From Algiphilus sp965216485 (lineage in GTDB: Bacteria; Pseudomonadota; Gammaproteobacteria; Nevskiales; Nevskiaceae): a stretch of 64,000 bases of DNA. Below, piece by piece: positions 7,773 to 14,924 of this stretch. The DNA is taken from positions 1,736,001-1,800,000 of the forward strand of contig NZ_OZ244162.1 in the NCBI RefSeq assembly GCF_965216485.1, in the 5' to 3' direction. The notes under the pieces were generated by a model. The model did not search any database. It had not been told where the DNA came from and was given only the letters and a program-made list of their open reading frames with translations. How positions within the stretch are numbered: the stretch's first letter is position 1; every line of letters begins with the position of its first letter. The position numbers and the translations under genes were made by a program.

Positions 7773-9137
7773 TCAGGCGCTTGTGGATTCGATCTTGGCC
7801 AGGAGTCCCTGGGTTTTTTCTTGCATCAGGGCCTCATTGGCGCGTGATTCGACGTTGAGGCGCAGCAGCGGCTCGGTATTCGAGGCACGCACGTTGAAGC
7901 GCCATTCCGCGAATTCCACGCTGAGGCCGTCGGTGTGGTCGATGTGGATGGCGCCTTCGCTGTATTTCTTTTCGAGTAGTGCCAGGGTGGCGTCGCTGTC
8001 GGCTACGGTGCGATTGATCTCCCCGCTGGCGGGGAACAGGCGCATGCGCTCGTCGACCAGTTCGGACAGGGGCTTGCCCTTTTCCGAGATCAGCGCGGCG
8101 ACCAGGAGCCAGGGCAGGGTGCCGTTGTCGCAATAACCGAAGGCTCGGAAATAGTGGTGCGCGCTCATCTCGCCGCCGTAGAGGGCGTCTTCGGCGCGCA
8201 TGCGCTCCTTGATGAAGGCGTGGCCGGTCTTGGACTGCACGGGGCGGCCGCCGGCGGCGGTGACTTCGTCGATGGTGTTCCAGGTCAGGCGCGGGTCGTG
8301 AATGATGGTGGCGCCGGGCACTTCCTCAAGCAGCGCCTTGGCGAGCAGTCCGACGATGTAGTAGCCCTCGATGAAGCGGCCGTTCTCGTCGAAGAGGAAG
8401 CAGCGGTCGAAATCGCCGTCCCACGCCACGCCGAAGTCCGCGCCGTGTTTCTTGACGGCATCGATGGTGGCTTGGCGGTTGTTGGGTTCTAGCGGGTTCG
8501 GGATGCCGTTGGGGAAGTCCGGGTCCGGGTCGCAGTGGATGCGGATGAACTCCAGCGGCAGATGCGGCTCCAGGGCGTCGATGACGAGGCCCGCAGTACC
8601 GTTGCCCGCATTTACCACCACGCGCAGTGGCTTGATGGTGCGATTGGCGATGAAGTCGAGTAGAAAGCGCCGGTAGCGCGGCCGCAGGTAGTCGCGCGTC
8701 ATCAGCGGGGTGCCGCTGGGTTCGGCGGTGGAGGCGTAGACGGCGGCTTCCAGCTCCCGCAGGCCGCTGTCCCCGGAGATGGGGATAGCGTCGCCGCGGA
8801 CCAGTTTCATGCCGTTGTAGTCGGCGGGGTTGTGGCTGGCGGTAATCATGATGCCGCCGTCGCAGCCGGGTTGCTGAGCGGCAAAGTAGATTTCCTCCGT
8901 GCCGCAGTAGCCGATGTCGGTGACCCGGCTGCCGCCATGGTTTAAGCCCAGCGCAATCGCTTCCAGCAACGCGCGGCTGGAATGCCGGATGTCGCAACCC
9001 AGTGCCACGCTGACGGGCTCGAAGCGCTGCGCATAGGCCAGGCCCAGTCGATAGGCGATGGTGGGGTTCAGCTCGTCCGGCACACGCCCACGGATATCGT
9101 AGGCCTTGAAGCAACTCGCGGGTTTGCTCGCGGTCAT
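7773..9137 (-). CDS. manB: Phosphomannomutase
   Basis: Interconverts mannose-6-phosphate and mannose-1-phosphate, feeding ManC. At 454 residues it aligns along its whole length with the CpsG/ManB type: CFKAYDIRG at the N-terminus, the phosphoserine loop in TASHNPADYNGMK, the metal-binding loop DGDFDRC, the sugar-binding loop GGEMSAHHYF, and the phosphate-binding C-terminal RASNTEPLLRLNVE. The start ATG at 9137 gives MTASKPASCFKAYDIRG. It is the first gene of the minus-strand group and its promoter should lie in 9138-9440. Confidence 0.95.
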   Translation of the reverse strand: MTASKPASCFKAYDIRGRVPDELNPTIAYRLGLAYAQRFEPVSVALGCDIRHSSRALLEAIALGLNHGGSRVTDIGYCGTEEIYFAAQQPGCDGGIMITASHNPADYNGMKLVRGDAIPISGDSGLRELEAAVYASTAEPSGTPLMTRDYLRPRYRRFLLDFIANRTIKPLRVVVNAGNGTAGLVIDALEPHLPLEFIRIHCDPDPDFPNGIPNPLEPNNRQATIDAVKKHGADFGVAWDGDFDRCFLFDENGRFIEGYYIVGLLAKALLEEVPGATIIHDPRLTWNTIDEVTAAGGRPVQSKTGHAFIKERMRAEDALYGGEMSAHHYFRAFGYCDNGTLPWLLVAALISEKGKPLSELVDERMRLFPASGEINRTVADSDATLALLEKKYSEGAIHIDHTDGLSVEFAEWRFNVRASNTEPLLRLNVESRANEALMQEKTQGLLAKIESTSA

Positions 9138-9498
9138 TTTCCCCCCTCAGGGAACGGTGATGCTGCGTTGCAGCAGTGTACCGGTTCATTACTTGCCGAT
9201 CACGCCGGCAAGCGGGGGAGATGCAACATTGGTGCCGGCGACAACTACGCTCCTTTGGGAAACGGCATCTGTAAACCCTTACGCCGTTGTCGGTGATGGT
9301 CCCTTCGCGCGGAACCATAGATGCTGGTTGTGAGGCTTGTGGCGACGTCCGCGCATCACGTGTGTGCCTTGTTTTGGAAATCGACAGGTCAGGCATTGCA
9401 GTCGCTTCGGCTTCGGTGCCGCTTCCTCGCCAGAGCAAATTGCACAGATGCTGTGGCGCACAGAAACTGTGCAAGTCGATGAACATGAGCGCATCGCT
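9138..9498. other. Intergenic region between manB and the first toxin-antitoxin module
   Basis: About 360 bases without a gene between divergent transcription units. It contains a 7-bp stem-loop (CTTGCCG...CGGCAAG, 9192-9212) without a T-run, a TGCTGC/GCAGCA palindrome near 9170, and a double palindrome at 9443-9471 annotated separately. No confident promoter hexamers were found. Confidence 0.5.
9443..9471 (+). promoter_or_regulatory. Candidate autoregulatory operator of toxin-antitoxin module 1
   Basis: Two copies of the palindrome CACAG-N3-CTGTG (9443-9455 and 9459-9471), centres 16 bp apart. They end 27 bases before the antitoxin ATG. Paired operators are typical for ribbon-helix-helix antitoxins that repress their own operon as a toxin complex. 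Confidence 0.55.
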
Positions 9499-9735
9499 AT
9501 GGAATCAACCAACATCACGATTCGCGTGGATCGGCGCCTGGCGCAGGACGCCAAGATCTGGGCGGCAAAACGGGGATCCTCCGTGAGCCGTCTGGTCGCA
9601 AAGGAACTGGAGCGTCTGGTGCGACGGGATGAGCATTTCGAGGCCGCGAGAACGCGCGCGCTCCGGCGCTTGAACCAAGCGCCAGAACTTGGTTGGGAGA
9701 AGCCGGAGAGCCGGGACGCGCTCCATGAGCGTTAG
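9499..9735 (+). CDS. Ribbon-helix-helix antitoxin, module 1
   Basis: A 78-residue protein whose first half reads as an RHH DNA-binding domain: a beta strand NITIRVDRR followed by helices (LAQDAKIWAAKRGSSVSRLV, then AKELERLVRRD). The C-terminal tail, rich in Arg and Glu, would wrap the toxin. ATG at 9499 is chosen because the domain starts directly after it; the upstream open frame has no such sequence. It overlaps the following PIN toxin gene by 11 bases, the usual sign of coupled antitoxin-toxin translation. It most likely represses its own promoter through the double palindrome just upstream. Confidence 0.78.
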   Translation: MESTNITIRVDRRLAQDAKIWAAKRGSSVSRLVAKELERLVRRDEHFEAARTRALRRLNQAPELGWEKPESRDALHER

Positions 9736-10189
9736 AGCTTTCGTCGATGCCAATGTACTGGTGTACGCCCACGATGCTGGCGCCGGGCTGAAGCATGCGC
9801 GCGCGGCGACATTGGTCGCTGGCCTGTGGCAAAGCGGTGAGGGCGTGGTTAGCACGCAGGTGTTGCACGAGTTCTTTGTCAATGTGACCCGCCAATGCGC
9901 GAATCCACCAACGGTTGCCGAGGCAAAGGCCTGGATTGCGGATTACATGTACTGGCAGGTGATCGTGAATGACGCGGACGCCATTCTTGAGGCCATCGAC
10001 TTGCAAGCGCGCCATCCGCTCTCACTCTGGGACGCGTTGGTGGTGCAGGCGGCGTATGTCGCAGGTGCCGAATTGCTGTATTCCGAAGATCTCAATCACG
10101 GCCAGTACTACGGGACCGTGCGCGTGCAGAACCCGTTTCATGATTTAGATGGAATGACACTACGCCCCCTTGCAGCATGTAGTGGTTAA
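9725..10189 (+). CDS. PIN domain ribonuclease toxin (VapC-like), module 1
   Basis: A 154-residue PIN domain protein. The first acidic residue is in AFVDANVLVYAHD, the second in VLHEFFVNVT, and the third and fourth in HPLSLWDALVVQAA and LLYSEDLNHG. These would form the Mg-binding active site of a VapC-type RNase that cleaves tRNA or rRNA when the antitoxin is lost. The ATG overlaps the antitoxin gene by 11 bases; the frame is open 36 bases further upstream but those residues are not PIN-like. The end of the gene overlaps the operator of module 2. Confidence 0.85.
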   Translation: MSVRAFVDANVLVYAHDAGAGLKHARAATLVAGLWQSGEGVVSTQVLHEFFVNVTRQCANPPTVAEAKAWIADYMYWQVIVNDADAILEAIDLQARHPLSLWDALVVQAAYVAGAELLYSEDLNHGQYYGTVRVQNPFHDLDGMTLRPLAACSG

Positions 10190-10195
10190 CACTAC
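10179..10195 (+). promoter_or_regulatory. Candidate operator of toxin-antitoxin module 2
   Basis: Perfect inverted repeat GTAGTG-N5-CACTAC, ending nine bases before the module 2 antitoxin ATG and overlapping the stop codon of toxin 1. A further half-site CACTAC lies at 10158. Phd/YefM proteins bind such short palindromes. Confidence 0.5.
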
Positions 10196-10204
10196 TGCTT
10201 GGTC

Positions 10205-10444
10205 ATGAAGATCATCAGTGTTTCAGCAGCCAATCGCCGTTTCTCAGCTTTGCTACGTGCCGTGCAGGAAGGGAATTCGGTGACGATCATCTCGTGTGGC
10301 CGACCCGTAGCGGTCATGGAGCCTGGTCGCGAGGGCCGTTCGGCCGGACGTGAGCAGGCGCGCCGTGCGTTGCTGCAGCGGTTGCAGGGGCAAACAGCGG
10401 CAGGCGCACGCGATTGGACGCGCGACGCGCTGTATGACGACTGA
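10205..10444 (+). CDS. Phd/YefM-type antitoxin, module 2
   Basis: A 79-residue protein with the Phd/YefM N-terminal fold, visible as ISVSAANRRFSALLRAVQEG followed by VTIISCGRPVAVM. The C-terminal half, rich in Arg, Gln and Ala, would bind the toxin. ATG at 10205 starts the conserved strand. It overlaps the next PIN gene by 11 bases, the same overlap length as in module 1 although the antitoxin family differs. A palindrome covers its probable promoter region. Confidence 0.8.
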   Translation: MKIISVSAANRRFSALLRAVQEGNSVTIISCGRPVAVMEPGREGRSAGREQARRALLQRLQGQTAAGARDWTRDALYDD

Positions 10445-10889
10445 GCTACGCGTCGCGCTGGACACCAATGTGCTGGCTTATGCGGAGGGTGCTGGCGACA
10501 GCCAGCGTTGCGAGGCGGCTCGCCGATTGATTCCTGCGCTCGACGGGTTCGAAGTCGTGTTGCCGGCCCAGGTACTGGGAGAACTCTATCGGGTGCTGGA
10601 TGGCAAGCTGGGCTCGAAGGCCGCCGATGCACGGGCAGCAGTAATGAGCTGGTCGGACGCTTATCCGGTTGCGGACTCGACGGCCGCGGCTTTCTCGGCG
10701 GCGATGGACTGCGCTGTTTCGCACGGCCTGCAGACCTGGGATGCGCTGATCCTGTCGGTTGCCGGGCAGGCTGGTTGCCGTTATCTGTTGACCGAGGACA
10801 TGCAGGCCGGCTTTGTATGGCACGGCGTGAGTGTGGTCAGCCCTTTTGAGCGCCCCTGGCCGCCTTTGTCGCGGGAGATTCTGGAATGA
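10434..10889 (+). CDS. PIN domain ribonuclease toxin (VapC-like), module 2
   Basis: A 151-residue PIN protein beginning MTTELRVALDTNVLAYAEG, with the first catalytic Asp in ALDTNV, a Glu in QVLGELYRVL, and the C-terminal acidic residues in LQTWDALILSVAG and YLLTEDMQAG. It is not a close copy of the module 1 toxin, so the modules are not a simple duplication. The start is placed at the ATG inside the antitoxin gene. Predicted Mg-dependent RNase, neutralised by the Phd-type antitoxin. Confidence 0.85.
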   Translation: MTTELRVALDTNVLAYAEGAGDSQRCEAARRLIPALDGFEVVLPAQVLGELYRVLDGKLGSKAADARAAVMSWSDAYPVADSTAAAFSAAMDCAVSHGLQTWDALILSVAGQAGCRYLLTEDMQAGFVWHGVSVVSPFERPWPPLSREILE

Positions 10890-11220
10890 GCCAGCGGGGA
10901 TCTTCGCCGTGGCCTTTGTTTACGCGAAAAGCGGCCGGCACCACCTCCAGCGTGCTGCTGTCCAACCGTGTAAATCACTCGACGGGGCAGCAGGGACGAA
11001 TTCGAGTGTGCCTTTGCCAGCTTTGCGGTGGCCTTGGCCAACGACACGGTGGCGCTGGATGTGGCATTGAAGGCGCTGGCGGCGGGGCTAGGCGATGAAA
11101 TGGCGGTGACGCGGCGCACCTTTCTAGCGTCGGTGTCCGCACCGCGTCAGACCGATGGCTGGCGTACAATAAGATTCGAATTCATTGGTTCATTCGCCCG
11201 ATCTGATCCGGAGTTCTGTC
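10890..11220 (+). other. Gap with possible gene remnant between modules 2 and 3
   Basis: About 330 bases. It holds copy 1 of a 47-bp repeat (10951-10997). Downstream of it, frames such as ALANDTVALDVALKALAAG look protein-like but lack a start signal and a recognisable family, so this may be debris of a lost gene. A TACAAT at 11165 could be a -10 box for module 3, but no matching -35 was seen. Confidence 0.45.
10951..10997 (+). repeat. 47-bp direct repeat, copy 1 (REP-like imperfect hairpin)
   Basis: Matches 11899-11945 with two mismatches. It begins CGTGCTGCTGTCCAACCG and ends GACGGGGCAGCAGGGACG; the arms TGCTGC and GCAGCA plus an inner GTCCA give an imperfect stem. The two copies bracket module 3. 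Confidence 0.8.
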
Positions 11221-11454
11221 ATGAACGATCCGCTGACGCGTATCACCATTGATCCATCGATTTGCCACGGCAAACCGGTCATTCGCGGATTGCGGTATCC
11301 GGTGGAGAATGTCCTCGAATGGCTGAGCTCCGGCATGTCACCCGAAGAGATTGTCGAAGACTATCCGGATCTTGAGATCGAGGATATCCGCGCTGTTTTG
11401 GCGTATGCGGCCAAGTTGTCGCGCCTGAAGCGGCATGAAACATTGGCAGCGTGA
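11221..11454 (+). CDS. DUF433 family antitoxin-like protein, module 3
   Basis: A 77-residue DUF433 protein. Typical residues are RITIDPSICHGKPVIRGLR, followed by a helix-turn-helix-like region VENVLEWLSSGMSPEEIVED and DLEIEDIRAVLAYAAK. DUF433 proteins are generally paired with PIN-like DUF5615 proteins and are regarded as antitoxins that also bind their own promoter; that role is inferred here from the family and from the adjacent gene. ATG at 11221 starts the domain. The stop overlaps the start of the downstream gene (GTGA). Confidence 0.85.
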   Translation: MNDPLTRITIDPSICHGKPVIRGLRYPVENVLEWLSSGMSPEEIVEDYPDLEIEDIRAVLAYAAKLSRLKRHETLAA

Positions 11455-11804
11455 AGTTTCTGGTTGACGCGCAGTTGCCGCGCTCGCTCGCGCTGTGGTT
11501 ATGCGAGCAAGGCTATGACGCTCTGCACACTTTGGATCTGCCGGAAGCCAATCAAACCACCGATGAAGAGATTTGCGCGGTCGCCGATGCGCAGGCACGG
11601 ATCGTCGTCACCAAGGATGCGGATTTCGTCAATAGCCACGAACTCAGTAACACGCCTGCACAGCTCCTCCTGATATCAACAGGCAACGTTTCGAATCGCG
11701 ATCTCCTGGCGCTGTGGAAGACTCATTTGCACCGTGTTCTCCAGGCCCTTGAAGATTCGCCATTTGTCGAACTGAGCCAACACCATTTGATTGTCCACGG
11801 CTGA
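11451..11804 (+). CDS. DUF5615 PIN-like protein, probable toxin of module 3
   Basis: A 117-residue DUF5615 (PIN-superfamily) protein. MKFLVDAQLPRSLALWLCEQ carries the first acidic residue, TTDEEICAVADAQ the second, and IVVTKDADFVNSH the following pair. It starts at a GTG overlapping the DUF433 stop by four bases, so the pair is translationally coupled. Nuclease activity is predicted from family only. Copy 2 of the 47-bp repeat lies about 95 bases downstream, so the pair sits between two repeats. Confidence 0.83.
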   Translation: MKFLVDAQLPRSLALWLCEQGYDALHTLDLPEANQTTDEEICAVADAQARIVVTKDADFVNSHELSNTPAQLLLISTGNVSNRDLLALWKTHLHRVLQALEDSPFVELSQHHLIVHG

Positions 11805-11898
11805 TTCAGTCCCTGAGGCTCAGAACTCTGATGGCGAATGACGTGAAGTTCCCCCATGGCGGTCGTTCACGGAGTGAAGAGGTCGTCTTCGTCTCCGG

Positions 11899-11945
11899 CG
11901 TGCTGCTGTCCAACCGTGTAAATCGCTGGACGGGGCAGCAGGGAC
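11899..11945 (+). repeat. 47-bp direct repeat, copy 2
   Basis: Second copy of the element at 10951. The inner arms GTCCA and TGGAC pair fully here, with a 14-base loop. It lies between module 3 and the tRNA-Leu gene. Confidence 0.8.
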
Positions 11946-12082
11946 GGGAGTTTGAAGGTGAGGTCGCCGTCTTTGTGGTTATTCGATGCGCGGTCATCGA
12001 CGATTGCGCCCAGGCGCACCCGTACGACCCCGTTCGGGGGCAATAACCCCCTATTCGCACAGCAAGGCCGATAAGGCCGCGC

Positions 12083-12167
12083 TGGTGCCGGAGGTGGGAC
12101 TCGAACCCACACTGGTTGCCCAACCGCATTTTGAGTGCGGCGCGTCTACCAATTCCGCCACTCCGGC
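12083..12167 (-). tRNA. tRNA-Leu (anticodon CAA)
   Basis: Read on the minus strand: acceptor arm GCCGGAG/CTCCGGC, D arm with TGGTAGACGC, anticodon stem CCGCA/TGCGG with loop CTCAAAA (anticodon CAA), a long class II variable arm, T arm GGGTTCGAGTCCC, and an encoded CCA end. Length 85 nt fits tRNA-Leu. Confidence 0.96.
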
Positions 12168-12183
12168 TTTGTCGCGGGAGCGG

Positions 12184-12212
12184 ACTATAACGGAGGCCCG
12201 GCCCGCCTACAA
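12184..12212 (-). promoter_or_regulatory. Promoter of tRNA-Leu
   Basis: On the minus strand TTGTAG (12212-12207), a 17-base spacer, and TATAGT (12189-12184), ending 16 bases before the tRNA. The -35 overlaps a plus-strand TACAAT (12208-12213) that could serve queA. Confidence 0.6.
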
Positions 12213-12222
12213 TGCGCGCATC

Positions 12223-13272
12223 ATGAAACGCGCTGACTTCCATTACGACCTCCCCGAAGATCTGATCGCGCAGCGCGCCGTCGAGCCGCGTTCCAGCGCG
12301 CGCATGCTTTGCGTGGAGCCAGATGGGCCACGCGATGCCGGCGTGCTGGACTGGCCGGAGATGCTCTCGCCGGAAGATCTTCTGGTGTTCAACGACACCC
12401 GCGTCATTCCGGCGCGGCTGTACGCGCACAAGGCTACCGGCGGAAGGGTGGAGATTTTCCTGGAGCGTGTGCTCGCCGATCCGCAGCGCGTGCAGGCACA
12501 GATGCGCGCGTCCAAGCCCATCCGGCCGGGGACCCGCCTGACCGTGGAAGGCGCGGAGGCGGTGGCAACGGTCGAAGGTCGCGACGAGGAAGGCTTTTTC
12601 ACCGTGGCCTTCGATCAGGACGCGCTGCCGGTCTTCGAGCAGGCGGGGCATGTGCCGCTGCCGCCCTATATCACGCGGCCGGATGAGGCCGAGGATGTGG
12701 CGCGCTACCAGTCGATCTTTGCCGACAAGGCCGGTGCCGTGGCGGCACCGACAGCCAGCCTCCACTTCGACGAGGCGATGATGGCCAAGCTGAAGGCCCA
12801 CGGCATCCGCTGGACGACGCTGACCCTGCACGTCGGCGCCGGCACTTTCGCGCCGATGCGTGTTGACGATCCCACGGCCCACCACATGCACGCCGAGCGC
12901 TATGCCGTGTCGGATCAGCTGGTGGCGGAGGTGGAAGCCACCCGTGCACGTGGAGGCAGGGTGGTGGCGGTGGGCACCACCGTGGTGCGCGCACTGGAAG
13001 GCGCCGTGGTGGATGCCGGCGCGCTGCGGCCAACGGCAGGGGAGACGCGCTTGTTCATCACCCCCGGCTTTCGTTTTCAGGTGGTGGATGCGCTGCTCAC
13101 CAATTTCCATCTGCCGGAATCTACGCTTCTGATGCTGGTCAGCGCCTTCGCCGGCCGCGAGCGCATGCTGGCGGCATACCGCCATGCGGTCGAACAGCGC
13201 TACCGCTTCTTCAGCTATGGCGATGCGATGTGGATTCCGCAGCGCTACGCGGACTCCAGCTCGGCCGATTGA
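12223..13272 (+). CDS. queA: S-adenosylmethionine:tRNA ribosyltransferase-isomerase
   Basis: Transfers and isomerises the ribose of SAM onto preQ1 in tRNA to give epoxyqueuosine at wobble position 34. The protein is 349 residues, near the family norm. It starts MKRADFHYDLPEDLIAQRAV; other hallmarks are LVFNDTRVIPARLY, the core PLPPYITRPDEAED, TASLHFDEAM, LHVGAGTF and TNFHLPESTLLMLVSAF. ATG at 12223 gives the conserved N-terminus; the frame upstream runs antisense through the tRNA and is not coding. It converges on the YheT-like gene with a 28-base overlap. tgt is not in the window. Confidence 0.95.
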   Translation: MKRADFHYDLPEDLIAQRAVEPRSSARMLCVEPDGPRDAGVLDWPEMLSPEDLLVFNDTRVIPARLYAHKATGGRVEIFLERVLADPQRVQAQMRASKPIRPGTRLTVEGAEAVATVEGRDEEGFFTVAFDQDALPVFEQAGHVPLPPYITRPDEAEDVARYQSIFADKAGAVAAPTASLHFDEAMMAKLKAHGIRWTTLTLHVGAGTFAPMRVDDPTAHHMHAERYAVSDQLVAEVEATRARGGRVVAVGTTVVRALEGAVVDAGALRPTAGETRLFITPGFRFQVVDALLTNFHLPESTLLMLVSAFAGRERMLAAYRHAVEQRYRFFSYGDAMWIPQRYADSSSAD

Positions 13273-14246
13273 GCCGACGCAGGCGCCCCCAGACGGGCTT
13301 CCAGCCAGTGTCCAATGATGTGCTCCAACCACATCTGCGGCAGGCCGCTGTCGCCCCGGCTGACGAAGCCAACGTGCCCGCCACGCTCGTGCAGATCCAG
13401 CTCGATGTTGGCGGGTAGCGTATCCGGCTCCGGCACGATACTCGGCACCATCATCGGGTCATCGAGAGCGTGGATGATGCGGGTGGGGATGGTCACGCCG
13501 GACAGATACTGGCCGCAGCTGGCGCGGGCGTAGTAGTCATCGGCGTCTGCATAGTCATTGCAGGGCGCGGTGTAGGCGTTATCGAAGTCGCGGAAGCATT
13601 TGGCGGCCAGCGCCTTGTCGAGATCAGCGCCCTTGGGGAGGGCAACCGGTCCATGCTTGCGGCGCACGGCAGCCTTGAGGTTTTTCAGCAGATAGGCCTG
13701 GTAGACCCGCGCCGGCCCCATCTGCAGGTGCTCGACACAGGGCGCGAGCCGGAACGGCACGGAGACCGCAACAGCCGCGTCCACCGGCGCGCGTGCGCCC
13801 AGCTCTCCGAGGGTCTTGAGCAGGACATTGCCCCCGAGTGACCAGCCAACGGCGGCACGGGTGACATTGGGGTGGCGCGTCGCCAGCTGCTGCAGAATCC
13901 AGGCGATATCGTCACTGGCGCCGTGGTTATAGCTCCGCGCGAGGCGATTCGGCATGCGGCCGGCGCCGCGTTGCTGAATGCCGATGCAATGCCAGCCACG
14001 GGCCGCCATGCGCCGCGCCGTGGCGCACAGGTAGGTCGATTCCAGACAACCGCCCAGGCCGTGCAGCAAGGCCAGTACGGGGCCGTCGTCGGGCCCGTGG
14101 TGGCCGATGGTAATGACGTCGCCGTCGTCTGTCTCAAGATGGTCCAAGCGCCAATCGACGAAGGGCGTCGGCCGGAACAGCGCGGGTAGGGCGGTCTGCG
14201 CGTGCGGCCCCTGCATCCAGGGGTGCGGTCGAAAGGGCGTGGTCAT
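13245..14246 (-). CDS. YheT-like alpha/beta hydrolase
   Basis: A 333-residue alpha/beta hydrolase of the YheT/UPF0017 (ABHD1/3) group. The N-terminal signature is MQGPHAQTALPALFR, the oxyanion region LALLHGLGGCLES, the nucleophile elbow VGWSLGGNVLLK, the acid in HALDDPM, and the histidine in ERGGHVGFVSR. The start MTTPFRPHPWMQGPHAQT at 14246 is preferred over the ATG-less extension to 14294. Substrate unknown; relatives act on lipid esters. The 3' end overlaps queA convergently. Confidence 0.85.
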   Translation of the reverse strand: MTTPFRPHPWMQGPHAQTALPALFRPTPFVDWRLDHLETDDGDVITIGHHGPDDGPVLALLHGLGGCLESTYLCATARRMAARGWHCIGIQQRGAGRMPNRLARSYNHGASDDIAWILQQLATRHPNVTRAAVGWSLGGNVLLKTLGELGARAPVDAAVAVSVPFRLAPCVEHLQMGPARVYQAYLLKNLKAAVRRKHGPVALPKGADLDKALAAKCFRDFDNAYTAPCNDYADADDYYARASCGQYLSGVTIPTRIIHALDDPMMVPSIVPEPDTLPANIELDLHERGGHVGFVSRGDSGLPQMWLEHIIGHWLEARLGAPASAQSAELESA

Positions 14247-14340
14247 GACTCGGGTTGGTCTTCGGCCGGACCATGGAGGATACTGGGGTGGCAAGCACAG
14301 CGATAGCTTGATGTTTCACCATCCAACGAGGGAGACGACC

Positions 14341-14628
14341 ATGAATCGCGAAGAACTGATGCGGCAGGCACGCCAGCGCCTGGAGCTCATCCAGCAGGAC
14401 ATTGAAAAGCTCGAGAAGCGCGCCCAGCACGCCTCGGAGGACGTACGGGCATCGGCGGAAGCTCAGCTCAAGCGGGCACGCGAGAGCGCCGATGAAATGC
14501 GCGACCGCCTGGGCGAGATCCAGGAAGCCGCCGAAGAGCGTTTGCACGAGCTACGAGATCGCGTCGAGCAGCTCGGGGATTCCGCCCGCGATGCGGTGGA
14601 TCGCTTCAAGCAGAAACTCGGTTTGTAG
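14341..14628 (+). CDS. Small coiled-coil protein
   Basis: A 95-residue, highly charged, almost purely helical protein with heptad-like spacing throughout (QQDIEKLEKRAQ, AQLKRARESADEMRDRL, AAEERLHELRDRVEQLG). No signal peptide, cysteine or enzyme motif. ATG at 14341 follows a purine-rich GAGGGAGA. It stands alone between the divergent hydrolase gene and a tRNA pair. It resembles small apolipoprotein-like or stress-associated coiled-coil proteins, but I cannot name a family. Confidence 0.7.
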   Translation: MNREELMRQARQRLELIQQDIEKLEKRAQHASEDVRASAEAQLKRARESADEMRDRLGEIQEAAEERLHELRDRVEQLGDSARDAVDRFKQKLGL

Positions 14629-14668
14629 GGTGCCGTCACTTTTCGGTCAAAAAAATCGGCCGGAACGA

Positions 14669-14697
14669 TTGTGTTGCCGGGATCGTGCCGCTACAAT
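14669..14697 (+). promoter_or_regulatory. Promoter of the tRNA-Ala/tRNA-Glu operon
   Basis: TTGTGT, a 17-base spacer, then TACAAT, with a GC-rich discriminator (CTCGCTCCC) typical of stringently controlled stable RNA promoters. The tRNA begins 15 bases after the -10. Confidence 0.75.
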
Positions 14698-14712
14698 CTC
14701 GCTCCCGTTAAG

Positions 14713-14788
14713 GGGGCCATAGCTCAGCTGGGAGAGCGCCTGCATGGCATGCAGGAGGTCGGCGGTTCGATCCCGCCTGGCTCCACCA
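14713..14788 (+). tRNA. tRNA-Ala (anticodon GGC)
   Basis: 76 nt cloverleaf: acceptor GGGGCCA/TGGCTCC, D arm GCTCAGCTGGGAGAGC, anticodon arm CTGCATGGCATGCAG with GGC, T arm GGCGGTTCGATCCCGCC, encoded CCA. Confidence 0.96.
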
Positions 14789-14793
14789 AGTCC

Positions 14794-14869
14794 GTCCCCA
14801 TCGTCTAGAGGCCTAGGACACCGCCCTTTCACGGCGGTAACAGGGGTTCGAATCCCCTTGGGGACGCCA
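14794..14869 (+). tRNA. tRNA-Glu (anticodon TTC)
   Basis: 76 nt cloverleaf: acceptor GTCCCCA/TGGGGAC, anticodon arm CCGCCCTTTCACGGCGG with TTC, T arm GGGGTTCGAATCCCC, encoded CCA. It lies five bases after tRNA-Ala and shares its promoter. Confidence 0.96.
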
Positions 14870-14886
14870 CAAGATGGACACCGCGA

Positions 14887-14917
14887 AGCCCGCATCATTG
14901 ATGCGGGCTTTGTTGTT
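14887..14917 (+). terminator. Rho-independent terminator of the tRNA operon
   Basis: Stem AGCCCGCA/TGCGGGCT with a 7-base loop, followed by TTGTTGTTT, 17 bases after tRNA-Glu. Confidence 0.85.
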
Positions 14918-14924
14918 TCTGGCG

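Noticed and set aside
10951..11945. 47-bp repeats as integron attC sites flanking a toxin-antitoxin cassette
   Set aside because: GTCCAAC fits the RYYYAAC half, but no matching GTTRRRY end or the expected arm layout is present, and no integrase gene is in the window.
11806..13332. A 508-codon minus-strand frame covering the tRNA-Leu region
   Set aside because: Antisense to queA and running through the tRNA; composition typical of GC-rich shadow frames.
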